A stretch of DNA of 64,000 bases from Dyella sp. RRB7 (GTDB lineage: Bacteria > Pseudomonadota > Gammaproteobacteria > Xanthomonadales > Rhodanobacteraceae): assembly GCF_022761115.1 (NCBI RefSeq), contig NZ_JAKWJS010000007.1, forward strand, positions 184,740 through 248,739. The letters run 5' to 3'. The translations under genes and the position numbers were made by a program. The stretch's first letter is position 1, and each line of letters opens with the position of its first letter. The notes under the pieces are model-generated. The model was given only the letters and a program-made list of their open reading frames with translations. It did not search any database and was not told the DNA's origin. Shown here in pieces: positions 25,530-33,404 of this stretch.

Positions 25530-26273
25530 ATGGCAGACCATTTCCAGCTCCGTCTCGTCGACAGCACCATGCTGGCGCCCACCGTGCGCCACCTGGCGTT
25601 CGAGCGCGTCGATGGCCAGCCTTTGGCGTTCGTGCCGGGGCAGTTCCTGCAGATCCACTTCCACTACGAAGATGGCACGGCCACCAAGCGCAGCTACTCG
25701 GTGGGCACCGTGGGCGATGGTTCCTCGCCGGTGCAGCGCATCGAGATCGCGGTGAGCTACGTCGAAGGCGGCGCCGCCACCAGGCTGCTCAGCGAGCTGC
25801 CGCTTGGTGGGGTGATCGACGCCAGCGGCCCCTATGGTCGCTTCACCTTGCAGGCGGGCGACACCAACGGCCGCTACCTGTTGCTGGCCACCGGCACCGG
25901 CGTCACGCCGTATCGCGCCATGCTGCCGCAGATCGCCGAGCTGGTGAAGCAGGGCCGCGAAGTGGTGCTGCTGTATGGCGCCCGCAATGAAGTGGAATTG
26001 CTCTACGGCGAGGAATTCGAAGCCTTCGCCCAGGCCCACCCCGGCTTCAGCTTCCACGGTTGCCTCAGCCGCCAGCCACGCGCCACGCCGCGTCCGAACG
26101 ATCGCGCCGGCCACGTGCAGAACGTGCTGGCCGAGCTGGCGCCCAGCGACGGGCGCGACATCGCCTACCTGTGCGGCAACCCCAACATGGTCGATGCCGC
26201 CTTTGCGGCCCTGAAGGAAGGCGGGCTGCCCGTCGCCCATATCCGCCGCGAGAAGTATGTCTCCTCGCGCTGA
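25530..26273 (+). CDS. fpr: Ferredoxin/flavodoxin--NADP+ reductase
   Basis: 247-residue flavoenzyme. FAD-binding RSYSVGTV (RxYS motif), the NADP-binding loop TGTGVTPYRAML, ARNEVELLY and the C-terminal CGNPNMV are all in the expected order. The protein ends REKYVSSR, lacking the final Trp/aromatic of E. coli Fpr. It shuttles electrons between NADPH and ferredoxin or flavodoxin for biosynthesis and stress defence. It appears monocistronic. Confidence 0.9.
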   Translation: MADHFQLRLVDSTMLAPTVRHLAFERVDGQPLAFVPGQFLQIHFHYEDGTATKRSYSVGTVGDGSSPVQRIEIAVSYVEGGAATRLLSELPLGGVIDASGPYGRFTLQAGDTNGRYLLLATGTGVTPYRAMLPQIAELVKQGREVVLLYGARNEVELLYGEEFEAFAQAHPGFSFHGCLSRQPRATPRPNDRAGHVQNVLAELAPSDGRDIAYLCGNPNMVDAAFAALKEGGLPVAHIRREKYVSSR

Positions 26274-26402
26274 GGCGGCGCCCCAGGCTTAACGCCACCC
26301 CAACTTCTTATTCAAGTTGCGTCGACATCGGCCGCTAAGGCGGGTGCCCGGCAGACCCGCCAGCCCCTTTCATTGATGCAGCCCGCCGCCGTGAGCGTCA
26401 AA

Positions 26403-26422
26403 AACGTGACGCGCTTCACGTT
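26403..26422. promoter_or_regulatory. Dyad upstream of the mini-pilin gene, possible operator
   Basis: Perfect 7-bp arms AACGTGA and TCACGTT with a 6-base spacer, about 100 bases before the small pilin-like gene. The size fits a dimeric regulator. The regulator is unknown. Confidence 0.35.
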
Positions 26423-26485
26423 GCTGACACGTGCCCGGGTTTCCGATATCAAGCCCCGGCCAACCACGCCGATAGACCCGACAAG

Positions 26486-26511
26486 TACCCCCTCTTTCGT
26501 AGTGGGGTACG
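26486..26511 (+). promoter_or_regulatory. Leader hairpin before the mini-pilin gene
   Basis: GTACCCC (26486-26492) pairs perfectly with GGGGTAC (26505-26511) around a 12-base loop, and the AAGGGG ribosome site begins 3 bases later. The position suggests either an operator or an RNA structure that influences translation of the gene starting at 26524. Confidence 0.45.
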
Positions 26512-26523
26512 GAAGGGGCGTTT

Positions 26524-26853
26524 ATGAAGGGTTGGATTCGCAGGACCTGTGTGGGTTGCGTAGTCGCCTTGGCGCTGGGCGGGCCGTTGGCGCATGCGGA
26601 GGGCGGAACGATTACGTTCGCCGGGGCGATCGTTGCGCCCACGTGCACGACTGCGGATGTTGGGGCATCGACTCCGGGGATGTCCCGAAGTGGCTGCGGA
26701 GAAACCGCCGGCCAGGCTGCCGCCCATACCTCTGTATATCGACAGGAGTTGGTCGCACTTGAGGGAAGTGTGGTCGATGATCGATTGCTCAGTTACTTCG
26801 CCGGCTACACGGGCGGCACCGATGCTCGCCTACTGACGCGGACATACGAGTAA
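26524..26853 (+). CDS. Small type 1 pilin-like exported protein
   Basis: 109 residues. A signal peptide (MKGWIRRTCVGCVVALALGG, cut after AHA) is followed by GGTITFAGAIVAPTC, which closely resembles the mature start of the main pilin encoded at 31518-32081 (DGTITFNGKISSATC). After that the sequence departs: it is 80 residues shorter than a pilin, has three Cys in the mature part, and ends RLLTRTYE, which may be a terminal beta strand. It could be a degenerate or specialised minor pilin, a terminator subunit, or an unrelated protein sharing the N-terminal strand. It is convergent with the fimbrial operon, stopping 25 bases from the adhesin stop. Confidence 0.6.
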   Translation: MKGWIRRTCVGCVVALALGGPLAHAEGGTITFAGAIVAPTCTTADVGASTPGMSRSGCGETAGQAAAHTSVYRQELVALEGSVVDDRLLSYFAGYTGGTDARLLTRTYE

Positions 26854-26878
26854 CGCGTGGCCGGGTGGCCGCGTGGTG

Positions 26879-27922
26879 CTATTGGTAGGTCAGCGTGTAG
26901 GTCGCAGTGGTGCAGACGGATCCGGAGCTTACCGGCGTCGCCGTCGCGTAGTACTGCACGACGAAGGGAATGGTCAGGGGGCCATTGGCCGTACCGACCT
27001 TCTGCGACGTGTTGAACGTGACCGCCTGCGAGTTCATCAAGAGTTGCAGCGCCACATTCGTGGCGGCGCCGGTGCAGGTGACGCCGTCCGGAAGCATCAG
27101 GCCGGAACTCGAGCCCGGTTTCGGCGTGGTCATGTACATCGACACGGTCAGCGCCGTACCGCAGTTGTAGGTGATGTTGAACGGCGTGGCGCCCGCCGTG
27201 GCGCCCGCGGCCTTGAGCGCATTGGCGCCCACCGTGGGCAGCGACACCGCAAAATTCGCGTTAGCCATGGTGAGCGTGCACGAAGGCGTATTCACTGCGA
27301 CCGACGTAGTCGCCACCGACGCGTAGTATGGCGAGCTATTGGAGACGCCATAGCTGTAATCGGTCAGCTGCACCAGGGTAAGCGCGTTCACGGTGCCGGG
27401 CCCGATCGGACCGGTCTTGATCAATTGCGCGGTAAATTTCTCGCTGATCGACGAGTTCGTATTGCTCTTGGAGGCCAGTTCCCAGCCGGGCACGCCAGCC
27501 GGACCATTTGCGCCACTGTCGGCCGTGGTGGGGCTGCCGGTGAGCTTGATGGCAACGCCGGGCAGGTTGGTGGCCAGCACCACGTACCCCGCGCCTACCT
27601 TGTTAGTGGTATCCAGTGTCGCCACTACCGCGGCCTGCGGCGTGACGATGCCGTATTGATTGATAACGTTGGAGCAATTGAACGTCACCGTGACCGAGCC
27701 GGCGCTACCGAGGGTGGAGCCGACCGCCAGGTTGGATGCCGCCGTGACGCTGCTGGGTAACGTGATGGTGGAGACCGTGCCATTGGTCGGCGACGTGCAG
27801 GCAAGGGGGGCGCCAGCTTGAGCCGTAGGACTGTGGCCCAGTCCCAGGCAGGCGGCCAGTAGCACTGCAGCCGACGTCAGCAGTCGGTGGCTACGTGCAA
27901 GCAATGGGCGGAAATGACTCAC
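26879..27922 (-). CDS. Fimbrial adhesin (chaperone-usher tip subunit)
   Basis: 347 residues. A signal peptide (LLTSAAVLLAACLGLGHSPTAQA) is followed by a roughly 200-residue N-terminal domain, presumably receptor-binding, then a pilin domain from about residue 220 starting SCTLTMANANFAVSLPTVG and ending TATYTLTYQ, the beta-strand end that the chaperone caps. The two-domain layout is that of FimH-like tip adhesins. The start is GTG 27922, sharing GTGA with the usher stop. The receptor cannot be read from sequence. Confidence 0.85.
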   Translation of the reverse strand: MSHFRPLLARSHRLLTSAAVLLAACLGLGHSPTAQAGAPLACTSPTNGTVSTITLPSSVTAASNLAVGSTLGSAGSVTVTFNCSNVINQYGIVTPQAAVVATLDTTNKVGAGYVVLATNLPGVAIKLTGSPTTADSGANGPAGVPGWELASKSNTNSSISEKFTAQLIKTGPIGPGTVNALTLVQLTDYSYGVSNSSPYYASVATTSVAVNTPSCTLTMANANFAVSLPTVGANALKAAGATAGATPFNITYNCGTALTVSMYMTTPKPGSSSGLMLPDGVTCTGAATNVALQLLMNSQAVTFNTSQKVGTANGPLTIPFVVQYYATATPVSSGSVCTTATYTLTYQ

Positions 27923-30693
27923 GGCGCGGTCCTCTCGGCGATTGTCGGATTGGCCGTCGGCGTACAAGTTGCCTCGACGTGTTCATAAGCCTGCTTGTTC
28001 TTGCCCTTTCCAGTCGGCGGCAGCTGGTAGGCGATCGAGCAGGAGTGGGTTTCCCCGTCGCTATTGGTCCAGCGGGCGATCATCTGGCCCTCCCGATCCA
28101 CGCCGCGCGCCAGGATCTTGCCGGCCTGCCCGACCACACCCAGCGTCATGCCGTTGGCATTGAACACCTCGGCACCGAACGGTATCGCGTCGCCGTTGGG
28201 TAGGCGCGCCTGCACGATCACCGAGCGGCCAGTGACGGTCTTGAACTTGAGCATGACCACCGCACCGGCATACGGAGCCACCTGCGCGCTGGTGGATTCC
28301 ATCTGCACGTCCAGCGGCAGGCCTTTCGGGTCGATCTGCACGGTGTTGAGCATATACGGCGACAGGTACGGCACCAGCGCGTAGCCGGAGCCATCGATCT
28401 TGACGCCGGCGGAGTTCGTCACGCTGGCGCCGGTGGCGCCGGGTGCGTAGACGATGCCGACGGTATCGCCGGCGGATTGGCCAAACGTGATGCCACCCGG
28501 ATGCAGCACGATCGAGCCGCTGGCACCCACCGAAGCCTGGGAGTAACCCGAGCCGCTGCCGTAGCTGGCATTGAGAATGGCAAAGGGACTGCGATAGCCG
28601 ACATTCACCGCGCCAGCACTGCTGGCGTCGCTGTTGTGCGAGGCGCTCACGCCGTAATTGAACTGGTTATCCGCGCCCAGCGTACCGTTGACCGTCGCCT
28701 GTTCCTGGTTGCCGTTCACCGGATCGTGATTCATGTTGAACAGCAAGGTCGGCGAGTGACTGCTGGTGCCGAGCGGCACCATCATATTCACGTAGTAAGT
28801 GTTGTCGTAGCGACCCGTAACATCGCGCGTGCGCGTAGCGCTGATGCCAAAGCTAACGCGCCCGATGTGGTTGTTGTAGCCAAGCTGGAATTGGGTGTCG
28901 GTGCCGTTGTGGCCCCAGTAGTCATACGCCGAACCGGTGACATAAATGGTGCCGCCGCGTGTACCCAGCGCTTGGTTCATCGTCAGGTCAAAGCGGTTGC
29001 GCTGGCGCTCGAGGGTGGTGCCGATCAGCGAGGAGTTGCTCAAGGCTCCCGGCGCAGCCAATGCGGTAGCCTGCGCGGCGGTCAGCGCGCTGCTCACCGG
29101 TACGCCGTCGATCAGCTGCTGCTGGACGGGAATGGTGGTGTCGAAGATATCCAGGCCGCGCCGCGCGAAATCACGCGCCTGGGCGGCATCGGTCAGGCTC
29201 AGGTAGCCGCTGGTGGAATAGCGGTAGGCAGCCACGGTGAATGAGGTCTGCGTTTCCGGTAGCAGCTTGCTGTAGCTCACGCGCAGGCTCTGGCCCGTAC
29301 GCGATGCCTCGCCGGGGATTTCCGTATGCGCGTCGGTCAGGTCGGCTGCGATGGCGCCAAAGCGCGTGTTCACGGCACCGCCGATCAGCGCGGCGGCATA
29401 GCCTTGCGAGGCGACGATGCCGGCATAACCAGTGAGCGTGTTGTTGATGCCGTGCTGCAGCGTGGCCTGCACGACATCAGGCTTGTGCACCAGCGAGGCA
29501 TCGCGCAGTTCGCCGGCCACGATGCTGAAGCGCGTGGTGCCGGGGCGTAGCAATTGAGCCACCGAGGCGTAGGGCACGCTGAACGTGCGGATGCGACCGT
29601 CGGCCTCGGTGACCGTCACGTCGAGGCTGCCGCCGTAACCGGTGGGGTACAGGTCGTTGATTGAGAACGGACCCGGCGACACCGTGGTCTGGTAAATCTG
29701 CATGCCGTTCTGGCGAATGGTCACCAGGGCATTGGTTTCCGCCACGCCACGCACGACCGGGGCATATCCACGCAATGAGTCCGGCAGCATGCGGTCATCG
29801 GTGCTCAGCTGCACGCCGCGGACGGCGTAGCTATCGAATACCTGGCCATCGGTAAAGCTGTCGCCCACCGTCAATTCGGCGCGCAGGCCGGGCAGGGCGC
29901 GCTGCACGTAGGTGGCGATGTTCTGCCAGTGCGTGCGGGAAGGTTGCGCGGCGTTGGACGACTGCCAAGTCACGGTGGAGTTCTGGCGCAGCTGCCAGGC
30001 TCCCAGATTCACGCCAGTGTTGAGGCCCAGGTAGGCATTGGTCTGGCTGAGGCCGCCATTGGTGGAGCGGTAGGCGGTGAAGTTGTAGTTCATCATGCCC
30101 GACAGCACGCCGGCGTCCCAGTACTGTGGATCCACGTAGCCGCGAGCAGCCTGGCTCATATAGGCCTGGGGCACGCTCACGTCCAGTCGCAGCTCGCTCA
30201 TGTCGAACGTCATGGTGGCGTCGGGGATCAGACTGCCAATGTCTACGCAGCCGGCCGGGTCGGCCAGTTGGGTCTGCACCTCGTCGCGCTTGGCGGGGTG
30301 CACATCCAACTGGCTGAGCAGCTTCTCATCCACGCAGGCCGTGGCGCTGGCCTCTGGCGTACGTGCAGCAAAACGCACATCGCGACGGGCGACCCAACTG
30401 TTGTTGAGGTAGACGTCGACATAGTAGTTGCCCGGCATGACCGGGTTGCCGTGCTCAAAGCGTGACAGATCAGTGGTGTTCTGGCCGGCGCCAGACAGCA
30501 TGCTGCGGTCGAATTCGGCATAGCCGCCCGAAGCCGGATCGGCTCCGGTCGTCGGCGTGGCGGCTGCCGCCGCGGGGTCCGCGCTGGCCGCGCCTGCCCA
30601 GCCGGCCAGGGCCGCCAGCATCGCGCACAACAGTGCGCGGCGGCGTACGGCCGGCAGCGATGGGTGGCGCTGGCTGGCGCGCACGGCATTCAC
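27919..30693 (-). CDS. Fimbrial outer-membrane usher protein
   Basis: 924 residues, FimD/PapC family. After the signal peptide the periplasmic N-domain (AEFDRSMLSGAGQNTTDLSRF) recruits chaperone-subunit complexes; the 24-stranded barrel with plug domain occupies the centre (GYAPVVRGVAETNALVTIRQNG, SPGPFSINDLYPTGYGG); two C-terminal periplasmic domains follow. The C-terminus GKGKNKQAYEHVEATCTPT is somewhat longer than usual. GTG 30693 overlaps the chaperone stop by 4 bases. It assembles and secretes the pilus. Confidence 0.95.
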   Translation of the reverse strand: MNAVRASQRHPSLPAVRRRALLCAMLAALAGWAGAASADPAAAAATPTTGADPASGGYAEFDRSMLSGAGQNTTDLSRFEHGNPVMPGNYYVDVYLNNSWVARRDVRFAARTPEASATACVDEKLLSQLDVHPAKRDEVQTQLADPAGCVDIGSLIPDATMTFDMSELRLDVSVPQAYMSQAARGYVDPQYWDAGVLSGMMNYNFTAYRSTNGGLSQTNAYLGLNTGVNLGAWQLRQNSTVTWQSSNAAQPSRTHWQNIATYVQRALPGLRAELTVGDSFTDGQVFDSYAVRGVQLSTDDRMLPDSLRGYAPVVRGVAETNALVTIRQNGMQIYQTTVSPGPFSINDLYPTGYGGSLDVTVTEADGRIRTFSVPYASVAQLLRPGTTRFSIVAGELRDASLVHKPDVVQATLQHGINNTLTGYAGIVASQGYAAALIGGAVNTRFGAIAADLTDAHTEIPGEASRTGQSLRVSYSKLLPETQTSFTVAAYRYSTSGYLSLTDAAQARDFARRGLDIFDTTIPVQQQLIDGVPVSSALTAAQATALAAPGALSNSSLIGTTLERQRNRFDLTMNQALGTRGGTIYVTGSAYDYWGHNGTDTQFQLGYNNHIGRVSFGISATRTRDVTGRYDNTYYVNMMVPLGTSSHSPTLLFNMNHDPVNGNQEQATVNGTLGADNQFNYGVSASHNSDASSAGAVNVGYRSPFAILNASYGSGSGYSQASVGASGSIVLHPGGITFGQSAGDTVGIVYAPGATGASVTNSAGVKIDGSGYALVPYLSPYMLNTVQIDPKGLPLDVQMESTSAQVAPYAGAVVMLKFKTVTGRSVIVQARLPNGDAIPFGAEVFNANGMTLGVVGQAGKILARGVDREGQMIARWTNSDGETHSCSIAYQLPPTGKGKNKQAYEHVEATCTPTANPTIAERTAP

Positions 30694-31439
30694 GGCGACA
30701 ACGTGGCCTTGAACGACTGGGCGGCGCCGTAGTCGTTGATGCAGTCATAGGCGATCACGCTGCCAGCCGGAGCCTGCTGGAGTCCGCTCACGGTCACGCG
30801 CAGATCGGACATCGGCGCCACCATGCCGCCGGTATCGGTGGCATGTGCCTGCCCTCCTGTGGTGACGGTCATCTTGACGAAGGTGACGAAGTAGGGGGTC
30901 GGGTTGTGCACGACCAGCGTGGTGCCGTTGCCTTCGGCGACAGCCTTGAAGGTCATCTCGCCCGGCGCCTTGATGGGGTCGCCCGCGAGGCCGCTGGGCC
31001 GATAGAACAGCTTGAGCCGCGAGCGGATGGCCAGCTGCAGGTAATTCTTGTCCTGGAATTCCTGGCCGGTCGGCTTCGGCGGCACTTCCAGCACGTTCAG
31101 CCAGAACAGCGTCTCGCGGTCGGTCGGCAGCGGCTGTTTGCCCTGGGTGAACAGGATGCGCAGGCTCTGTTCCTTGTGCGGATCCATGCGGAACAGCGGC
31201 GGCGTGATCAGGAACGGCGTGTCCACCTTGTCGGGGGTGGAGTGCTCATCGCCATTGTCGATCCACGATTCGACCAGGGCGGGCGTCGTGTTGTCGTTGG
31301 TCAACCGGACGGTGACTTCGCCATCCTTCGCAGGGAAGACCACGCGGGTGCCGGCGATAATGACGTTAGCGCTGGCGCCGGCGGATGCGAGGCAATACAT
31401 CACCAGCCCCGTGCCAAGGGCGCGGAAGAAGCGTTTCAT
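30690..31439 (-). CDS. Periplasmic fimbrial chaperone (PapD family)
   Basis: 249 residues. The signal peptide ends near SAGASA, followed by NVIIAGTRVVFPAKDGEVTV, the G1-type start of PapD-like chaperones. RLTNDNTTPALVESWID and LFWLNVLEVPPKP are the family signatures; the latter includes the region that gives the donor strand. Arg and Lys residues expected for subunit anchoring are present (RVVF; LAIRSRLKLFYRP). ATG 31439 is preferred to the open frame start at 31484, which lacks a signal. Confidence 0.95.
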   Translation of the reverse strand: MKRFFRALGTGLVMYCLASAGASANVIIAGTRVVFPAKDGEVTVRLTNDNTTPALVESWIDNGDEHSTPDKVDTPFLITPPLFRMDPHKEQSLRILFTQGKQPLPTDRETLFWLNVLEVPPKPTGQEFQDKNYLQLAIRSRLKLFYRPSGLAGDPIKAPGEMTFKAVAEGNGTTLVVHNPTPYFVTFVKMTVTTGGQAHATDTGGMVAPMSDLRVTVSGLQQAPAGSVIAYDCINDYGAAQSFKATLSP

Positions 31440-31517
31440 CGTTGGAGTCCCGTTCGGCGGAAAGAAAGGGCGGGCGATGCCCATGGCCGGCTATGCCGGC
31501 CATGGGACGCAGCGGTA

Positions 31518-32081
31518 TTACGGGTAAACGATCGAATAGTTCACCGTGCTGCTCACCGCACCGGCGGCCAGCGTGCCACCGTTGTTGTAGTACTCCACGA
31601 AGTAGTTCAGCGTGGCGGAGGTGGACGAGGCGGTCACGGCGGCCGTGGTGGTATTGGTGCTGGCGTTGTTCAGGTTGATCGCGCTCTGGTCGAAGTTCAG
31701 CAGGGCCAGGTCGACGCCAGTAGCCTGGCCGGTGCCAGTGGCGATGCTTAGGCGGCCATTGGTGTTGATGGTCGAGCCCGGCTCAAAGTAGGTCTTGATG
31801 TTGCCGGCGGTCAGGTTGCTGCACGAGGTCAGCTTGATCGAGAACGGCGTGATACCGGCAACCGTCCCCGAGGAGCCCAGGGCGCTCGTGGCAACGGTCG
31901 GCAGGGTGACGGTGAACGAGCCGCCGGTGCTGGGCGTGCCCGTCGAGCCGATGGAGCAGGTGGCCGAGCTGATCTTGCCATTGAAGGTGATGGTGCCGTC
32001 GGTGGCCGCGGCTGCCTGTGGAGCCAGCGCTGCCACGCCGAAGATGGTAGCCAGAGCAGCAGAAAGAAGAAGCTTGTTCAT
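31518..32081 (-). CDS. Major fimbrial subunit (type 1 pilin-like)
   Basis: 187 residues. A signal peptide (MNKLLLSAALATIFGVAALA, cut after AAA) precedes DGTITFNGKISSATCSIG, the donor strand and first cysteine of type 1 pilins. The second Cys is in KLTSCSN, and the penultimate tyrosine motif appears as VNYSIVYP. First gene of the pilus operon: pilin, 78-base gap, chaperone, usher, adhesin, all on the minus strand. AAAGGA lies about 8 bases before ATG 32081. Confidence 0.93.
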   Translation of the reverse strand: MNKLLLSAALATIFGVAALAPQAAAATDGTITFNGKISSATCSIGSTGTPSTGGSFTVTLPTVATSALGSSGTVAGITPFSIKLTSCSNLTAGNIKTYFEPGSTINTNGRLSIATGTGQATGVDLALLNFDQSAINLNNASTNTTTAAVTASSTSATLNYFVEYYNNGGTLAAGAVSSTVNYSIVYP

Positions 32082-32518
32082 ACGGATGTCCTTTAACGTT
32101 TTGTTGGATGGTGCAGATGTTTGATGCGCTTCCGGACAAACAGGCGGGTGCCCCCGTTGCGCTGTACGGCCCCTGGTTCCGCGCCCCCTTCGGCCGGTTT
32201 CCAGATCGCTCACCGGGCCAAAAGCAATCCCCATGCCAACGTGCAAGGCCCCTCTCCCGTGGCCATGCAGCGGGCTTTCTCTGGAGGTATTTGGTGGGCG
32301 GTGTGACGATTTTTGTGAGTCGTGCCGGGTCACATCGGGCCCGAGGAACGGCTCAATGTGCAAATTGTGTCACATTTTGGGAAATTTCCTATTGCTCATG
32401 GATCAAGTTGCAAGAACTACGGCCGATACCCATTAGGAATGTAAAGTAAGCTTGACATTTGCTCAGGTGTACCCCAATCTGATGTCAAGGTTGCTTGACA
32501 TGGCATGGGGGGTTCCGG
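32082..32518. other. Long intergenic region between the pilus operon and the membrane protein/XRE pair
   Basis: 437 bases between divergent genes; the stretch around 32290-32450 is visibly more AT-rich than its surroundings. It holds a dyad AATGTG-N10-CACATT (32355-32376), other TGTGAC/GTCACA half-sites at 32302-32307 and 32329-32334, and the palindrome and promoter described at 32452-32500. The pilin leader may be 200 bases or more. No small gene or RNA was recognised. Confidence 0.5.
32452..32500 (+). promoter_or_regulatory. Promoter and 18-bp palindromic operator candidate
   Basis: A perfect -35 TTGACA (32452-32457) is followed after 17 bp by a weak -10-like CAATCT. The palindrome TGTCAAGGTTGCTTGACA (32483-32500; 7-bp arms, 4-bp spacer) lies just downstream, before the gene starting at 32519. 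The -35 itself repeats the half-site CTTGACA. Autoregulation by the XRE protein encoded at 33155 is plausible. Confidence 0.5.
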
Positions 32519-33124
32519 ATGGCGCGTCTCAACTACGGGCAGTACCAGCGGCGCCTGCTGGTGGCGATGGCGTTGTATACGGGTTTCATGCTGCTGGTCT
32601 GGCCCGCCGTGCCGACGATCGCCAACCTGCCGCTCAAGGTATTGCTGGCGTTGGCGCCGCTGGCGCCCATGTTCTACGTGCTGGCACTGCTGGCCCGACG
32701 CATCCGCGACAGCGACGAACTGGAACAGCGCACGCATCTGATCGCCCTGGGCGTCTCCACCGGAGTCACTGCGGCGCTCAGCCTGCTGGGGGGCTTCCTG
32801 TGCATCGCACACCTGGTACCGCTGGACGGTTCGGTGCTGATCTGGGTGTTTCCGCTGATGATGATCTGCTACGGCACCACGCGCTGGTACGTGGGGCGCG
32901 CCTATGGCCTCGACACAAGCTGCGATGACGGCGACCGGACGACGAGCGCACTGCATTTCGTCTGGCTGGGCGTCATCATGGCGGTGGCCGCCGTGTACGG
33001 CTGGCGGCACCACTGGGACGATTTCAGGGTGGGCCTGCTCGCTGGCGTGGCCTGCGGCCTCCTGCTGGGCGGCGTGGTGAAGGGCGTGTTGCGCAAGCGC
33101 TCTTGGCAGCAAGCCGATGAATGA
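32519..33124 (+). CDS. Integral membrane protein of unknown function
   Basis: 201 residues from ATG 32519 with about six predicted membrane helices (for example ALYTGFMLLVWPAVP, VLLALAPLAPMFYVLALLA, VTAALSLLGGFLCIAHLVPL, LHFVWLGVIMAVAAVYG, VGLLAGVACGLLLGGVV). The loop LARRIRDSDELEQRTHLIAL is charged and conserved-looking; proteins of this type often sit beside small XRE regulators. The XRE gene follows after 30 bases. No transport or enzyme motif is visible. Confidence 0.75.
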   Translation: MARLNYGQYQRRLLVAMALYTGFMLLVWPAVPTIANLPLKVLLALAPLAPMFYVLALLARRIRDSDELEQRTHLIALGVSTGVTAALSLLGGFLCIAHLVPLDGSVLIWVFPLMMICYGTTRWYVGRAYGLDTSCDDGDRTTSALHFVWLGVIMAVAAVYGWRHHWDDFRVGLLAGVACGLLLGGVVKGVLRKRSWQQADE

Positions 33125-33154
33125 TTCGGCGCATCGCAGGTCGGTTTTGGCGCC

Positions 33155-33349
33155 ATGAAAAACCGCGTCCGCGAGCTTCGCAACGACCACGGCTGGTCGC
33201 AGGCCGACCTGGCCGAGCGGCTGGAGGTGTCGCGCCAGACGGTCAATGCGATTGAAACGGGCAAGTACGATCCGAGCCTGCCGCTGGCTTTCCGCATCGC
33301 ACGCCTGTTCGGTCTTTCCATCGAAACGATTTTCGAGCCGGACCCGTAA
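33155..33349 (+). CDS. Small XRE-family transcriptional regulator
   Basis: 64 residues, almost entirely one helix-turn-helix domain: MKNRVRELRNDHGWSQADLA, VSRQTVNAIETGKYDPSLPL, ending LFGLSIETIFEPDP. This is the YozG/Cro-like group usually encoded next to a membrane protein, as here. It is a candidate for binding the TGTCAAG-N4-CTTGACA palindrome upstream of the pair. No clear ribosome site precedes ATG 33155. Confidence 0.88.
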   Translation: MKNRVRELRNDHGWSQADLAERLEVSRQTVNAIETGKYDPSLPLAFRIARLFGLSIETIFEPDP

Positions 33350-33404
33350 GTGCTGGCGCGGGTGCGGGCGAATGCAACCCAAACGGAGTGAGGGATAAGA
33401 GCAC

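Noticed and set aside
32355..32376. Canonical CRP/Clp site upstream of the pilin gene
   Set aside because: TGTG and CACA are separated by 10 bases rather than 8, so it is not a standard site; retained only as a low-interest dyad.
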